A stretch of 41,292 nucleotides of DNA from an uncultured Synechococcaceae cyanobacterium (GTDB taxonomy: Bacteria; Cyanobacteriota; Cyanobacteriia; PCC-6307; Cyanobiaceae), in the NCBI GenBank assembly GCA_902537275.1, contig CACBAW010000005.1, forward strand, positions 1-41,292, in the 5' to 3' direction. Numbering within the stretch: position 1 is the stretch's first letter; each line of letters opens with the position of its first letter. A program made the translations under genes and the position numbers. Shown in pieces: positions 1-9,341 of the stretch. The notes under the pieces are model-generated. The model did no database searches and had not been told where the DNA came from. It worked only from the letters and a program-made list of their open reading frames with translations.

Positions 1-1
1 T

Positions 2-127
2 ATGAAGAACTGGATTAATGAAAAAGATATTGTTTTAGAAACATTGCTTAGTTTTAAAAGAGCTGGAGCAAAATTAATACTCACTTATCATGCTTGTGAT
101 GCATCTCAATGGTTGCAGGATACTTAA
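2..127 (+). CDS. hemB: 3' end of delta-aminolevulinic acid dehydratase (porphobilinogen synthase), truncated by window start
   Basis: Frame 2 reads MKNWINEKDIVLETLLSFKRAGAKLILTYHACDASQWLQDT* with no upstream stop; LTYHA...W matches the HemB C-terminus. Not in the ORF track. Confidence 0.8.
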   Translation: MKNWINEKDIVLETLLSFKRAGAKLILTYHACDASQWLQDT

Positions 128-188
128 AACTCATTATTGACAAAAATTTGGTTTATTCTTAGGTAAGTAATAAATTAACTGCTTTGTT

Positions 189-575
189 TTGAAGTTTTCA
201 CAAAGAGTAAATAGGATTGGTCACATTGCACTTAGAGTAGAGAATCTCGAAAGGGCGAAATCTTTTTACATTAAGCTTGGTATGAATTTAGTTTGGGACG
301 ATAAAGATTGGTCTTATTTAGAAGCTGGTAAAGGGAAAGATGGACTTGCGTTGTTGGGGCCTAGCTACAAAGCCGCGGGCCCTCATTTTGCTTTTCATTT
401 TAAAAATAAAAAAGATGTGGAAAATATTCAAAATGATTTAAAAAATTCTGGAGTAAAAGTTGGTCCCTTACATGAACATAGAGATGGAACAGCATCTTTT
501 TATATGAAGGATACTGAAGGAAACTGGCTCGAGATGCTTTATGTTCCTCCTGAAGGGATTCAATCGAATGTTTGA
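189..575 (+). CDS. VOC superfamily (glyoxalase/bleomycin-resistance-like) protein
   Basis: 128-aa ORF with TTG start; GHIALRVENLERAKSFYIKLGM and NWLEMLYVPPEG typical of VOC domains. Confidence 0.8.
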   Translation: MKFSQRVNRIGHIALRVENLERAKSFYIKLGMNLVWDDKDWSYLEAGKGKDGLALLGPSYKAAGPHFAFHFKNKKDVENIQNDLKNSGVKVGPLHEHRDGTASFYMKDTEGNWLEMLYVPPEGIQSNV

Positions 576-587
576 TTCTTTTTTTGT

Positions 588-2999
588 ATGCAAGAGAAAA
601 GTTATTTTAAAAAATCATATTCAGATAACACCTTAGAAGAAGAATCTTTAAGTCTTTTAGAGTGGAATTCATTAAAAACTCATTTATCTTCATTCGCCTC
701 AACGGAAATGGGTAAACGAGCAATTTTAAGTTTTGGTATTCCTTCAGAATACCAAGCCTCTAAAAGACTTTTGAATGAAACTGTTGAAATAAATGAGCTA
801 GAAGATAATTTAGATAAATCAATTAGTTTTTCTGGTGTTTTTGATATTACTGGAAATATTGAAATTTGTTCCAAGGGAGGTGTAATTTTATCTTCTGAGT
901 TATTAGAAATAGCGAAAACAATTGCTGCAGCAAGAAATTTAAAAAAAATCTTTTTAGATTTTGAACAAAGGCCTTATATTTCATCATTTATAAAAAATTT
1001 AATTGACCATCAGAATATCGAAACGATTTTTATAAAAGGCATTGAATATAATGGAAGGATTTCAGACAATGCTAGTAATGATCTTTCTATTCTTAGAAAA
1101 GAATTATTATCTAAAAAACTTGAAAGAAAAATATTAGTTGAGAAATTTATTCAAAAGAATTTAGCTTATTTGCAAGATACTACTATTGGAGATAGATATG
1201 GTAGACCTGTTTTAGCAGTGAAAGTTAATTACGTAGATAAATTTAGAGGCATAATTCATGACTCTTCATCTTCAGGAAATACAGTATATTTTGAGCCTGA
1301 TAGTGTAGTTACTAAAGGTAATAAGATTGCTTCTTTAGAGGCTAGGATCACTGCAGAAGAATTCAAATTACTTAAGAAATGGTCCCAAGTTGTTAGTGAT
1401 AATTCAGAAAATCTTATTGAAATGGCATCTATTTTATTGAGATTAGAAAATGCTCTAACTCGTTCAAGATATTCGAAATGGATTGGAGGCAAAACTCCTA
1501 CGTTTGAGAAAAATCCTATTATTTCTTTAATTGGGTTTTCTCATCCGTTATTAATTTGGGAATATAAGAAAAATGGAGCTCCTCCCCCAGTGGCAGTCGA
1601 TTTTCATATAAATAGAAATATTAAGGTTGTAGCTATTACAGGTCCAAATACTGGAGGCAAAACGGCAGCTTTAAAAGGCTTGGGTTTGTCTTTACTTATG
1701 GCTAGAGCGGGATTATTGATACCCTCAACTAATAATCCTGTTATCCCTTTTTGTCCAAATGTATATGTAGATATAGGAGATAATCAATCATTAGAGGAAA
1801 ATTTATCTACCTTCAGTGGACACATATCCCGCATTAAAGAGATATTAGATTCACTTGATAAAAAGAAAGGATTATCAGTTGTTTTGTTAGATGAGATTGG
1901 ATCTGGTACAGATCCTATTGAAGGAAGTGCTCTTGCGATGGCTTTATTAAAAGAATTTGCAAATAAATCTGATATCACTTTGGCAACTACACATTATGGA
2001 GATATTAAGTCACTAAAATATAATGACTCCAGATTTGAAAACGTATCAGTTGCTTTTGATGAGGATTCTTTAAAGCCAAAATATATACTCAACTGGGGCA
2101 TACCTGGGAGAAGTAATGCTTTATCCATTTCGAAGAGAATAGGTCTCGATGAAAGCATACTCAACGAAGCTGCAAATTATCTTAAGCCAAAAGAAGTTGA
2201 TAATATTAACAGTATTATTAAAGGACTTGAGAAAGAGAGGATTAAACAACAAAATTCTGCAGAAGCTGCTGCAGAACTGATTGCAAGGACTGAAATATTA
2301 CATGATGAACTGAAGAGAAATTATGAATATCAAAAAATAAATGCTGAAAAAATCCAGGAAATTGAAAGGTCTAAATTATCAAAACATATTGTATCCGCTA
2401 AAAAAGAAGTAATAGAATTGATTAAAAAATTAAGAGATAAAAATGTTAATGGAGAGGATACAAGAATTATTGGAAAAAGATTAAAGGAAATCGAGACAGA
2501 ACATTTAACCCAAAAAAAATTAGAAAAGTCAATCTCATGGAATCCTCAGGTAGGCGATTTTGTAAAAATTAAAAGTCTAAATAGTATGGGACAAATTGTA
2601 GATTTAGACAAAAAAGGTGGTTTTTACGAAGTTAAATGTGGTTCATTCAGAAGCACATTATCTGTACATGACTTTGAAGGTATTAATGGAGAAAAGCCTA
2701 ATTTCAAAAGGTCAAAAATTGAAATCAAGTCCATAAGAGAAGATTTTTCGTTTTCCAAAATTAGGACTAGTAAAAATACAATTGACGTAAGAGGTCTTAG
2801 AGTCCATGAAGCTGAAATTATTATTGAGGAGAAAATTAGAAAATTTCATGGACCGCTATGGATTGTTCATGGAATTGGAACAGGGAAATTAAAAAAAGGA
2901 CTAAGAAATTGGTTATCAGGTTTAAATTATGTTGATAAGATTGAAGATGCAGCCAATAACGAGGGTGGACCTGGTTGCAGTATTGCGTGGATAAAATAA
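588..2999 (+). CDS. mutS2: MutS2 family ATPase/endonuclease
   Basis: 803 aa; Walker A GPNTGGKTAALK, Walker B VVLLDEIGSGTDP, C-terminal Smr-type IDVRGLRVHEAE...IVHGIGTGKL. Confidence 0.95.
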   Translation: MQEKSYFKKSYSDNTLEEESLSLLEWNSLKTHLSSFASTEMGKRAILSFGIPSEYQASKRLLNETVEINELEDNLDKSISFSGVFDITGNIEICSKGGVILSSELLEIAKTIAAARNLKKIFLDFEQRPYISSFIKNLIDHQNIETIFIKGIEYNGRISDNASNDLSILRKELLSKKLERKILVEKFIQKNLAYLQDTTIGDRYGRPVLAVKVNYVDKFRGIIHDSSSSGNTVYFEPDSVVTKGNKIASLEARITAEEFKLLKKWSQVVSDNSENLIEMASILLRLENALTRSRYSKWIGGKTPTFEKNPIISLIGFSHPLLIWEYKKNGAPPPVAVDFHINRNIKVVAITGPNTGGKTAALKGLGLSLLMARAGLLIPSTNNPVIPFCPNVYVDIGDNQSLEENLSTFSGHISRIKEILDSLDKKKGLSVVLLDEIGSGTDPIEGSALAMALLKEFANKSDITLATTHYGDIKSLKYNDSRFENVSVAFDEDSLKPKYILNWGIPGRSNALSISKRIGLDESILNEAANYLKPKEVDNINSIIKGLEKERIKQQNSAEAAAELIARTEILHDELKRNYEYQKINAEKIQEIERSKLSKHIVSAKKEVIELIKKLRDKNVNGEDTRIIGKRLKEIETEHLTQKKLEKSISWNPQVGDFVKIKSLNSMGQIVDLDKKGGFYEVKCGSFRSTLSVHDFEGINGEKPNFKRSKIEIKSIREDFSFSKIRTSKNTIDVRGLRVHEAEIIIEEKIRKFHGPLWIVHGIGTGKLKKGLRNWLSGLNYVDKIEDAANNEGGPGCSIAWIK

Positions 3000-3039
3000 A
3001 ATTTAAAATACTTAGAAAACAATTTAATAAGCGTATTAA

Positions 3040-4024
3040 GTGCAATTTATCGATCAAGCGAACATTATTCTTAAAGCTGGAAAAGGTGGAAATGGAATAG
3101 TTTCATTTAGAAGAGAAAAATTTGTTCCAGCTGGAGGACCTTCGGGGGGAAATGGTGGCAGAGGGGGTTCAGTTGTTTTGATGGCTGATAATAATCTTCA
3201 AACATTATTAGATTTCAAATTCAAACGTGAAATAATTGCTGAAGATGGCTGCAAAGGTGGTCCTAATAAGAGATCAGGTGCTTCAGGTGAGGATACAATC
3301 CTTAAAGTTCCCTGCGGTACAGAAATAAGGGATATTAAAACCGGCATTATTTTAGGAGACTTAACTAAAGATAAACAGATTTTAACTATTGCCATTGGAG
3401 GAAGAGGTGGACATGGTAATGCTTACTATTTAAGTAATCAAAATAGAGCCCCAGAATCATTCACTGAAGGAAAAGATGGTGAGATATGGGAGGTTCAATT
3501 AGAACTAAAACTTCTTGCAGAGGTTGGGATTATAGGCCTTCCAAATGCCGGGAAAAGTACTTTGATTTCCGTTGTGTCATCTGCTCATCCAAAAATCGCA
3601 AATTATCCTTTCACAACGCTAATACCTAACTTAGGTGTAGTAAGAAAAATTGATGGAAATGGTTGCCTGTTTGCGGATATTCCTGGCTTAATATCAGGGG
3701 CAGCTGATGGAGTAGGTTTAGGACATGATTTTTTAAGGCACATCCAAAGAACTAAGATACTTATTCACTTAATTGATGCAATTGCAGAAAATCCTTTAAA
3801 TGATTTTGAGATAATTGAGCAGGAATTAAAAAAATATGGTAGAGGTCTTCTAGATAAAGAGAGGATAATAGTATTGAATAAAATGGAGCTGGTAGATGAT
3901 GATTATTTGAAAATAATTACAAAAAAAGTTAGAAGATTTATCTAAAAAGAAAGTTTTAGTTATTTCTTCATCTTTAAAAAAAGGTTTATCTTCACTGCTT
4001 TCTGAAGTATGGAAAAGGATCTAA
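3040..4024 (+). CDS. obgE: Obg-family GTPase, disrupted by a one-base frameshift near 3920-3930 (first-frame ORF ends 3945; the conserved-looking tail continues in another frame to 4024)
   Basis: Glycine-rich Obg domain, [48 protein letters not shown]. After the A7 run, another frame reads [32 protein letters not shown]. Confidence 0.9.
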
Positions 4025-4109
4025 CTTGAACTAAAAATTTTTTTGTAAAAAATACACTTGATTTACTTAAGAAAATTAGTAATAAATAAGATACTTCTTT
4101 AAAAACAAT

Positions 4110-4292
4110 ATGAATTTCTATACTTGCTTTGATCAACAAGGAAAAATAATAGCTAGATGTCAAACGATTCAAGATATTGAGGTTTTGAAGAAAATGGGAA
4201 GACCAATTGTAGAAGTCAAAGAAATGAAAAATGAGGAGTCGGTTGTTTGTTCGCTTACAGGGAGTCCATCCGACTTTAATAGAGATTACTAA
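4110..4292 (+). CDS. Small conserved-looking hypothetical protein (60 aa)
   Basis: ATG ORF between obgE and a terminator hairpin; MNFYTCFDQQGKIIARCQTIQDIEVLKKMGRPIVEVKEM. Confidence 0.65.
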   Translation: MNFYTCFDQQGKIIARCQTIQDIEVLKKMGRPIVEVKEMKNEESVVCSLTGSPSDFNRDY

Positions 4293-4308
4293 AGAATTAA
4301 ACAAATAA

Positions 4309-4336
4309 AAAAAAGGGCTCTAAAAGCCCTTTTTTA
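4309..4336. terminator. Bidirectional intrinsic terminator between the 60-aa gene and cp12
   Basis: aaaaaagggctctaaaagcccttttttt: AGGGCT/AGCCCT stem flanked by an A tract and a T tract, between convergent genes. Confidence 0.8.
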
Positions 4337-4362
4337 TTGTGCATTATCGATCAAAAGAAAAA

Positions 4363-4581
4363 TTAATCATCATAAACAAGACATTCCGGTTCATCCGGAT
4401 TGGCATCGCAGAAAAGTTCCAAAGCATTAGGATCATGTTTATCCTCTGGATGATGATCCTTATATTCTTCGAGTTCTTTTAGCTCTTCAGTTAAATGTCT
4501 GACCTTTGGAAGATTGCCCTCTGCTTTTGCAGATTCGATTTCCGATTGATCTTTTTGGATGTGTTCGTCAATGGATTTCAT
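4363..4581 (-). CDS. cp12: Calvin cycle regulator CP12
   Basis: 72 aa ending DPNALELFCDANPDEPECLVYDD, the CP12 C-terminal GAPDH-binding motif with Cys pair. Confidence 0.93.
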   Translation of the reverse strand: MKSIDEHIQKDQSEIESAKAEGNLPKVRHLTEELKELEEYKDHHPEDKHDPNALELFCDANPDEPECLVYDD

Positions 4582-4697
4582 TTTAAGCTTTTCGTACTTT
4601 AGTAGACATACATAACATAGTTAATTTCTAATAAAATTGCATTATCCATAAACTAAATAAGTGTTCATTACAACATCATTTTTTTTTCTAAATAAAT

Positions 4698-5654
4698 TCA
4701 TGTATTTTTTGAGGACTCTAATCTCATTATTTCCTCTAACGATGGTAAAACTGGGATTAGTTGATTTGGGTTTAAAGGGAATAAAGCTTTGTAGTAATCT
4801 TTTTTCCATTCATTGTCAAAGCATGTACTATTTACGTTAGATAATTTAAAGAATTTTAATCTCCATTCAATAATCTTTTCGAAACTTGATAGTTCTTGTT
4901 CAGTGCATTTGAAAAGTTTGCTATATATCAATTCCCATCTTATAAGCGTGGGAAAAAGGTAAATATCTGCGTAGGTTAACTCCTCTCCAAATATCCAGTT
5001 CCCTTTGTTTTTCACTAGTAAATTTTCAACTTCATTTAAAGCTGCGAAAAGATTTTGACTTGCTTTTTCGTAAGCTGACTGGTTTCTGGCGAAACCACAT
5101 CTATATACGCCATCATTAATATGGTTATTAATTAAATCTAAAATTTTTTGATTACAATCTTTGATAGTTAATGTCTGATATTTAGATTCACTTTTTATTG
5201 AATTGAGCAATCTTATAATCTGTGAACTTTCATTAGACAAAATATTTACTTCATCTTTTACAAAACTAATTAAAAGAGGTAATGTCGCTCTAAAAATAGT
5301 CTTTTCATTAGCTTTTTTGTAAAGGTCTGAAAGTCTCATACATCCTTCAATACTTCTTTTGAAAATCCATTCGCCATGCTCAACATCTGCTTTTAAAAAA
5401 ATAACCTTAATTTTTTTTGATAAACATTTTATTTCGTGGACGAGTAAAGTTCTTTGACACCATGGACAAGAATTGCCTACCAATAAATAAATTTGTCCAT
5501 TTTCATTATTAATATCGTATTTACTATCAATTGTTATACCTTGAGGCCTTTTATAATTACCATGTAAATCTGATGGTGCGAAGCCATTCATTAGTTGGGT
5601 CCAAAACCAAAACCAGAATTTTTTTGAGGCCTTAATAAGATGTTTATTTTGCAT
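4698..5654 (-). CDS. Glutathione S-transferase family protein (Ecm4/glutathionyl-hydroquinone-reductase-like architecture)
   Basis: 318 aa; thioredoxin-fold motif NSCPWCQRTLLVHEIK, C-terminal GST helices GEELTYADIYLFPTLIRW. Confidence 0.75.
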   Translation of the reverse strand: MQNKHLIKASKKFWFWFWTQLMNGFAPSDLHGNYKRPQGITIDSKYDINNENGQIYLLVGNSCPWCQRTLLVHEIKCLSKKIKVIFLKADVEHGEWIFKRSIEGCMRLSDLYKKANEKTIFRATLPLLISFVKDEVNILSNESSQIIRLLNSIKSESKYQTLTIKDCNQKILDLINNHINDGVYRCGFARNQSAYEKASQNLFAALNEVENLLVKNKGNWIFGEELTYADIYLFPTLIRWELIYSKLFKCTEQELSSFEKIIEWRLKFFKLSNVNSTCFDNEWKKDYYKALFPLNPNQLIPVLPSLEEIMRLESSKNT

Positions 5655-5677
5655 AAAATTTTATTTTTAAAGAAAAA

Positions 5678-6583
5678 ATGACTGTTCAAAGAATACTTAT
5701 CGTTTCAGGCACTCATGGGAATGAAATTAATCCTGTTTGGGCGGTTAAACAATTTAATAGAAAGGAGAATAATTTAAATTATGGTATTGAGTATGAATAC
5801 ATCATAGGTAATCCTGTTGCCTATAAAAAAGGGTGCAGATATATAGATGTAGATTTAAATAGATCTTTTAAAGAAAGTGAGAATTTTGATCAACATAAGA
5901 ATAGCTTTTATGAAACAAATAGGGCCAATTTTTTAGTAAATGAATTTGGAATTGACGGATCTAAACCCTGTCAAATTGTAATAGATTTGCATACTACTAC
6001 TGCAAATATGGGAACTAGCATTGTTTTGTATGGTAGAAGATTCAAAGATTTTTGTTTAGCTGCATTACTGCAGAACAAGTTTGGATTGCCTATTTATTTG
6101 CACGAAAAAGATAAAGCTCAAACAGGCTTTCTCGTAGAAGCTTGGCCATGTGGTCTAGTTATTGAAATAGGCGCTGTAGCACAAAATTTTTATGATCCAA
6201 AAATCATAGATAGATTCTCTCTAATAATTAGCTCCCTAAGGGAAGAGATAGATAAATTAAAAAACAACATTATAGAACTCCCAAAGGAATTGGTTGTTCA
6301 TGTTCATCAAGGAAGTATAGATTATCCAAGAGATGAAAAGGGAGATATTGATGGCATAATTCATCCTGAGAGAATAAACCAAGATTGGAAAATGATTAAA
6401 AAAGGAGATCCATTATTTCTTGATAGCCAAGGAATAATTCACAAGTATGATGGAAACCAATTGATTTGGCCTGTTTTTATTGGAGAAGTCGCTTATAAGG
6501 AAAAAAAAATTGCAATGAGCTATACAAAAAAAGAAGTAATTCGTTCCAAAAAACAATGGGTTCAAGAGTTTGAAAGTCTTTAA
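5678..6583 (+). CDS. Aspartoacylase / M14-family-like zinc hydrolase
   Basis: 301 aa; SGTHGNEINPVWAVKQF, DVDLNRSF, VIDLHTTTANMG, VIEIGAVAQN as in the AspA/AstE family. Confidence 0.88.
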   Translation: MTVQRILIVSGTHGNEINPVWAVKQFNRKENNLNYGIEYEYIIGNPVAYKKGCRYIDVDLNRSFKESENFDQHKNSFYETNRANFLVNEFGIDGSKPCQIVIDLHTTTANMGTSIVLYGRRFKDFCLAALLQNKFGLPIYLHEKDKAQTGFLVEAWPCGLVIEIGAVAQNFYDPKIIDRFSLIISSLREEIDKLKNNIIELPKELVVHVHQGSIDYPRDEKGDIDGIIHPERINQDWKMIKKGDPLFLDSQGIIHKYDGNQLIWPVFIGEVAYKEKKIAMSYTKKEVIRSKKQWVQEFESL

Positions 6584-6701
6584 AATTAAGAAATCGGAAC
6601 AATAAATAGCTCAAAACCAATAAGGATTTTTTATTTAATAGATAAGTTTATTTAATATTCAATACTTTTATTTTTTTTGATAACTCCTAAACCTTAAAAA
6701 C

Positions 6702-6830
6702 CTAAATTCTTTCACTCCAATAAATAATTGCTCCAAAAGCCTCTAATTGCAGTCTTCTATGCTTAGCTTCTGTTAAGGACACTACCTCTTTCGATCTTTT
6801 CCCGTTAAGAAGCCATTCGATTATTACCAA
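6702..6830 (-). CDS. Candidate small protein (42 aa), not in the ORF track
   Basis: Minus-strand TTG ORF reads MVIIEWLLNGKRSKEVVSLTEAKHRRLQLEAFGAIIYWSERI*; composition is protein-like in an otherwise AT-rich intergenic region. Confidence 0.65.
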   Translation of the reverse strand: MVIIEWLLNGKRSKEVVSLTEAKHRRLQLEAFGAIIYWSERI

Positions 6831-6944
6831 GTTAAATCTTCAATAACAAAGAAAATATTAAGACATGGAGGTTCTTTTCTTCGATATTGCAAAAAATAAG
6901 TTTACTTAAAGAAAAAAAAATACACATTTTTAGCGATTTTGGTC

Positions 6945-6950
6945 TAAAAT
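6945..6950 (+). promoter_or_regulatory. Putative psbA -10 element (TAAAAT)
   Basis: ggtcTAAAATctttt about 68 nt upstream of the psbA ATG; no clear -35 hexamer. Confidence 0.4.
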
Positions 6951-7017
6951 CTTTTGAGCGGGATTTATCTTCCGTTTTTATTTACACGTCTCACTTAGAG
7001 ACATACTTTACGAACTC

Positions 7018-8100
7018 ATGACAACTATTCAGCAGCAGCGTTCTTCGCTGTTAAAAGGTTGGCCACAGTTTTGTGAGTGGGTAACATCAACTAACAACAG
7101 AATTTATGTTGGTTGGTTCGGCGTCTTAATGATTCCATGCCTACTTACAGCAGCGGCTTGCTTCATCGTTGCATTCATCGCAGCACCACCAGTAGACATC
7201 GACGGAATTAGAGAGCCAGTTGCTGGTTCATTCCTATATGGAAACAACATCATCTCAGGTGCAGTTGTTCCATCATCTAACGCTATTGGTCTACACTTCT
7301 ACCCAATTTGGGAAGCAGCTACTGTAGATGAGTGGTTATACAACGGTGGTCCTTACCAGCTTGTAATTTTCCACTTCCTAATTGGTATCTCAGCATACAT
7401 GGGAAGACAGTGGGAGCTTTCATACCGTTTAGGTATGCGTCCTTGGATCTGTGTTGCATACTCTGCACCAGTTTCAGCAGCTTTCGCAGTATTCCTTGTA
7501 TATCCATTCGGTCAAGGTTCATTCTCTGACGGAATGCCTTTAGGTATCTCTGGAACATTCAACTTCATGTTTGTTTTCCAGGCAGAGCACAACATTCTTA
7601 TGCACCCATTCCATATGGCTGGTGTTGCTGGTATGTTCGGAGGATCTTTATTCTCAGCTATGCACGGTTCACTTGTTACTTCATCTCTAATCAGAGAAAC
7701 AACTGAGACAGAGTCTCAGAACTACGGTTACAAGTTCGGACAAGAAGAAGAAACATATAACATCGTTGCAGCTCATGGCTACTTCGGTCGTTTGATCTTC
7801 CAATATGCAAGTTTCAACAACAGCAGAAGTCTTCACTTCTTCCTAGCTGTATTCCCTGTTGTTTGTGTATGGTTAACTTCAATGGGTATCTGCACAATGG
7901 CATTCAACCTTAACGGTTTCAACTTCAACCAGTCAGTTGTTGATGCAAACGGTAAGATTGTTCCTACATGGGGTGACGTTCTTAACAGAGCAAACCTAGG
8001 TATGGAAGTAATGCACGAGCGTAACGCTCACAACTTCCCACTTGATCTAGCAGCAGCTGAGTCTACAACTGTAGCTCTTTCAGCTCCAGCAATCGGTTAA
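7018..8100 (+). CDS. psbA: Photosystem II D1 protein
   Basis: 360 aa; [43 protein letters not shown]...[25 protein letters not shown]. Confidence 0.99.
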   Translation: MTTIQQQRSSLLKGWPQFCEWVTSTNNRIYVGWFGVLMIPCLLTAAACFIVAFIAAPPVDIDGIREPVAGSFLYGNNIISGAVVPSSNAIGLHFYPIWEAATVDEWLYNGGPYQLVIFHFLIGISAYMGRQWELSYRLGMRPWICVAYSAPVSAAFAVFLVYPFGQGSFSDGMPLGISGTFNFMFVFQAEHNILMHPFHMAGVAGMFGGSLFSAMHGSLVTSSLIRETTETESQNYGYKFGQEEETYNIVAAHGYFGRLIFQYASFNNSRSLHFFLAVFPVVCVWLTSMGICTMAFNLNGFNFNQSVVDANGKIVPTWGDVLNRANLGMEVMHERNAHNFPLDLAAAESTTVALSAPAIG

Positions 8101-8120
8101 GCTTAAAGTTCTTAAATTTA

Positions 8121-8149
8121 CAAGCCCCCTTTTTGGGGGCTTTTTTTTT
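8121..8149 (+). terminator. Intrinsic terminator of psbA
   Basis: caagccccctttttgggggcttttttttt: 7-bp GC-rich stem followed by a T tract. Confidence 0.92.
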
Positions 8150-8210
8150 GGTTTTATTTTCAATTGGTTTCATATAATGTTTATATATAGATAAAACATT
8201 TCATATTTCT

Positions 8211-9308
8211 ATGAGTAGTAGTTTTGGAAAAATTTTTCGTGTTAGTACTTTTGGAGAATCACATGGTGGTGCAGTAGGAGTTATCCTTGATGGTTGTCCC
8301 CCTAAGTTAAAGTTAGATATAAAGCTGATACAAAATGAATTAGATAGGCGCAGACCTGGCCAAAGTGACATTACAACACCAAGAAATGAAGAAGATAAAA
8401 TTGAAATATTAAGTGGGATAAAGGAGGGTTTAACACTTGGAACTCCAATAGCGATGTTGGTAAGGAACAAGGATCAGAGACCAGGAGATTATAATAATTT
8501 GGAGCAAGTATTTAGACCTTCTCATGCAGATGGTACATATCATCTGAAATATGGAATTCAGGCAAGTTCTGGTGGTGGAAGAGCCTCTGCAAGAGAAACA
8601 ATTGGGAGAGTAGCTGCTGGCGCAGTAGCAAAACAATTATTAAAAAAATTCTGTAACACTGAAATACTATCTTGGGTAAAGCGTATACATGATATTGATT
8701 CTGATATAAATAAAGAAAAGATTTCTCTTAACAAAATAGATTCTAATATTGTTAGATGTCCTGATGAAAAGGTATCAGCAGAAATGATTGAGAGAATTAA
8801 TCAATTAAAACGTCAAGGAGACTCTTGTGGAGGTGTTATTGAATGTCTAGTAAGAAATGTACCTTCTGGCCTTGGAATGCCTGTTTTTGATAAATTAGAA
8901 GCTGATTTAGCGAAGGCTTTGATGTCTTTGCCTGCCACGAAAGGCTTTGAAATAGGTTCAGGTTTCTCTGGAACTTATTTAAAAGGAAGCGAACATAATG
9001 ATGCCTTCATTAAATCTGATGATATGAGGAAGTTAAGAACAATATCTAATAATTCAGGTGGTATACAGGGAGGAATAAGTAATGGCGAAAATATTGAGAT
9101 GAAGATAGCTTTTAAACCTACAGCAACTATCGGGAAAGAACAGAAAACAGTAAATGCTGAAGGGAAAGAAGTTTTGATGAAAGCAAAAGGGAGACATGAT
9201 CCATGCGTTCTACCAAGAGCAGTTCCTATGGTTGATGCTATGGTGGCTTTAGTACTTGTTGATCACTTACTTTTAAATCAAGCTCAATGTGGTTTAATTA
9301 ATAATTAG
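8211..9308 (+). CDS. aroC: Chorismate synthase
   Basis: 365 aa; [58 protein letters not shown]. Confidence 0.98.
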   Translation: MSSSFGKIFRVSTFGESHGGAVGVILDGCPPKLKLDIKLIQNELDRRRPGQSDITTPRNEEDKIEILSGIKEGLTLGTPIAMLVRNKDQRPGDYNNLEQVFRPSHADGTYHLKYGIQASSGGGRASARETIGRVAAGAVAKQLLKKFCNTEILSWVKRIHDIDSDINKEKISLNKIDSNIVRCPDEKVSAEMIERINQLKRQGDSCGGVIECLVRNVPSGLGMPVFDKLEADLAKALMSLPATKGFEIGSGFSGTYLKGSEHNDAFIKSDDMRKLRTISNNSGGIQGGISNGENIEMKIAFKPTATIGKEQKTVNAEGKEVLMKAKGRHDPCVLPRAVPMVDAMVALVLVDHLLLNQAQCGLINN

Positions 9309-9341
9309 TAGTTTTGTTAAACAAATTATATTTATCTTTGA

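Noticed and set aside
3960-4304. 114-aa minus-strand ORF across the obgE tail and the 60-aa gene
   Set aside because: Antisense to both, F/S/L/K-rich AT-driven composition; better explained by the plus-strand genes.
7319-7558. Antisense (79 aa) and overlapping plus-strand (7332..7529) ORFs within psbA
   Set aside because: Explained by psbA codon bias leaving alternative frames open; no independent protein-like features.
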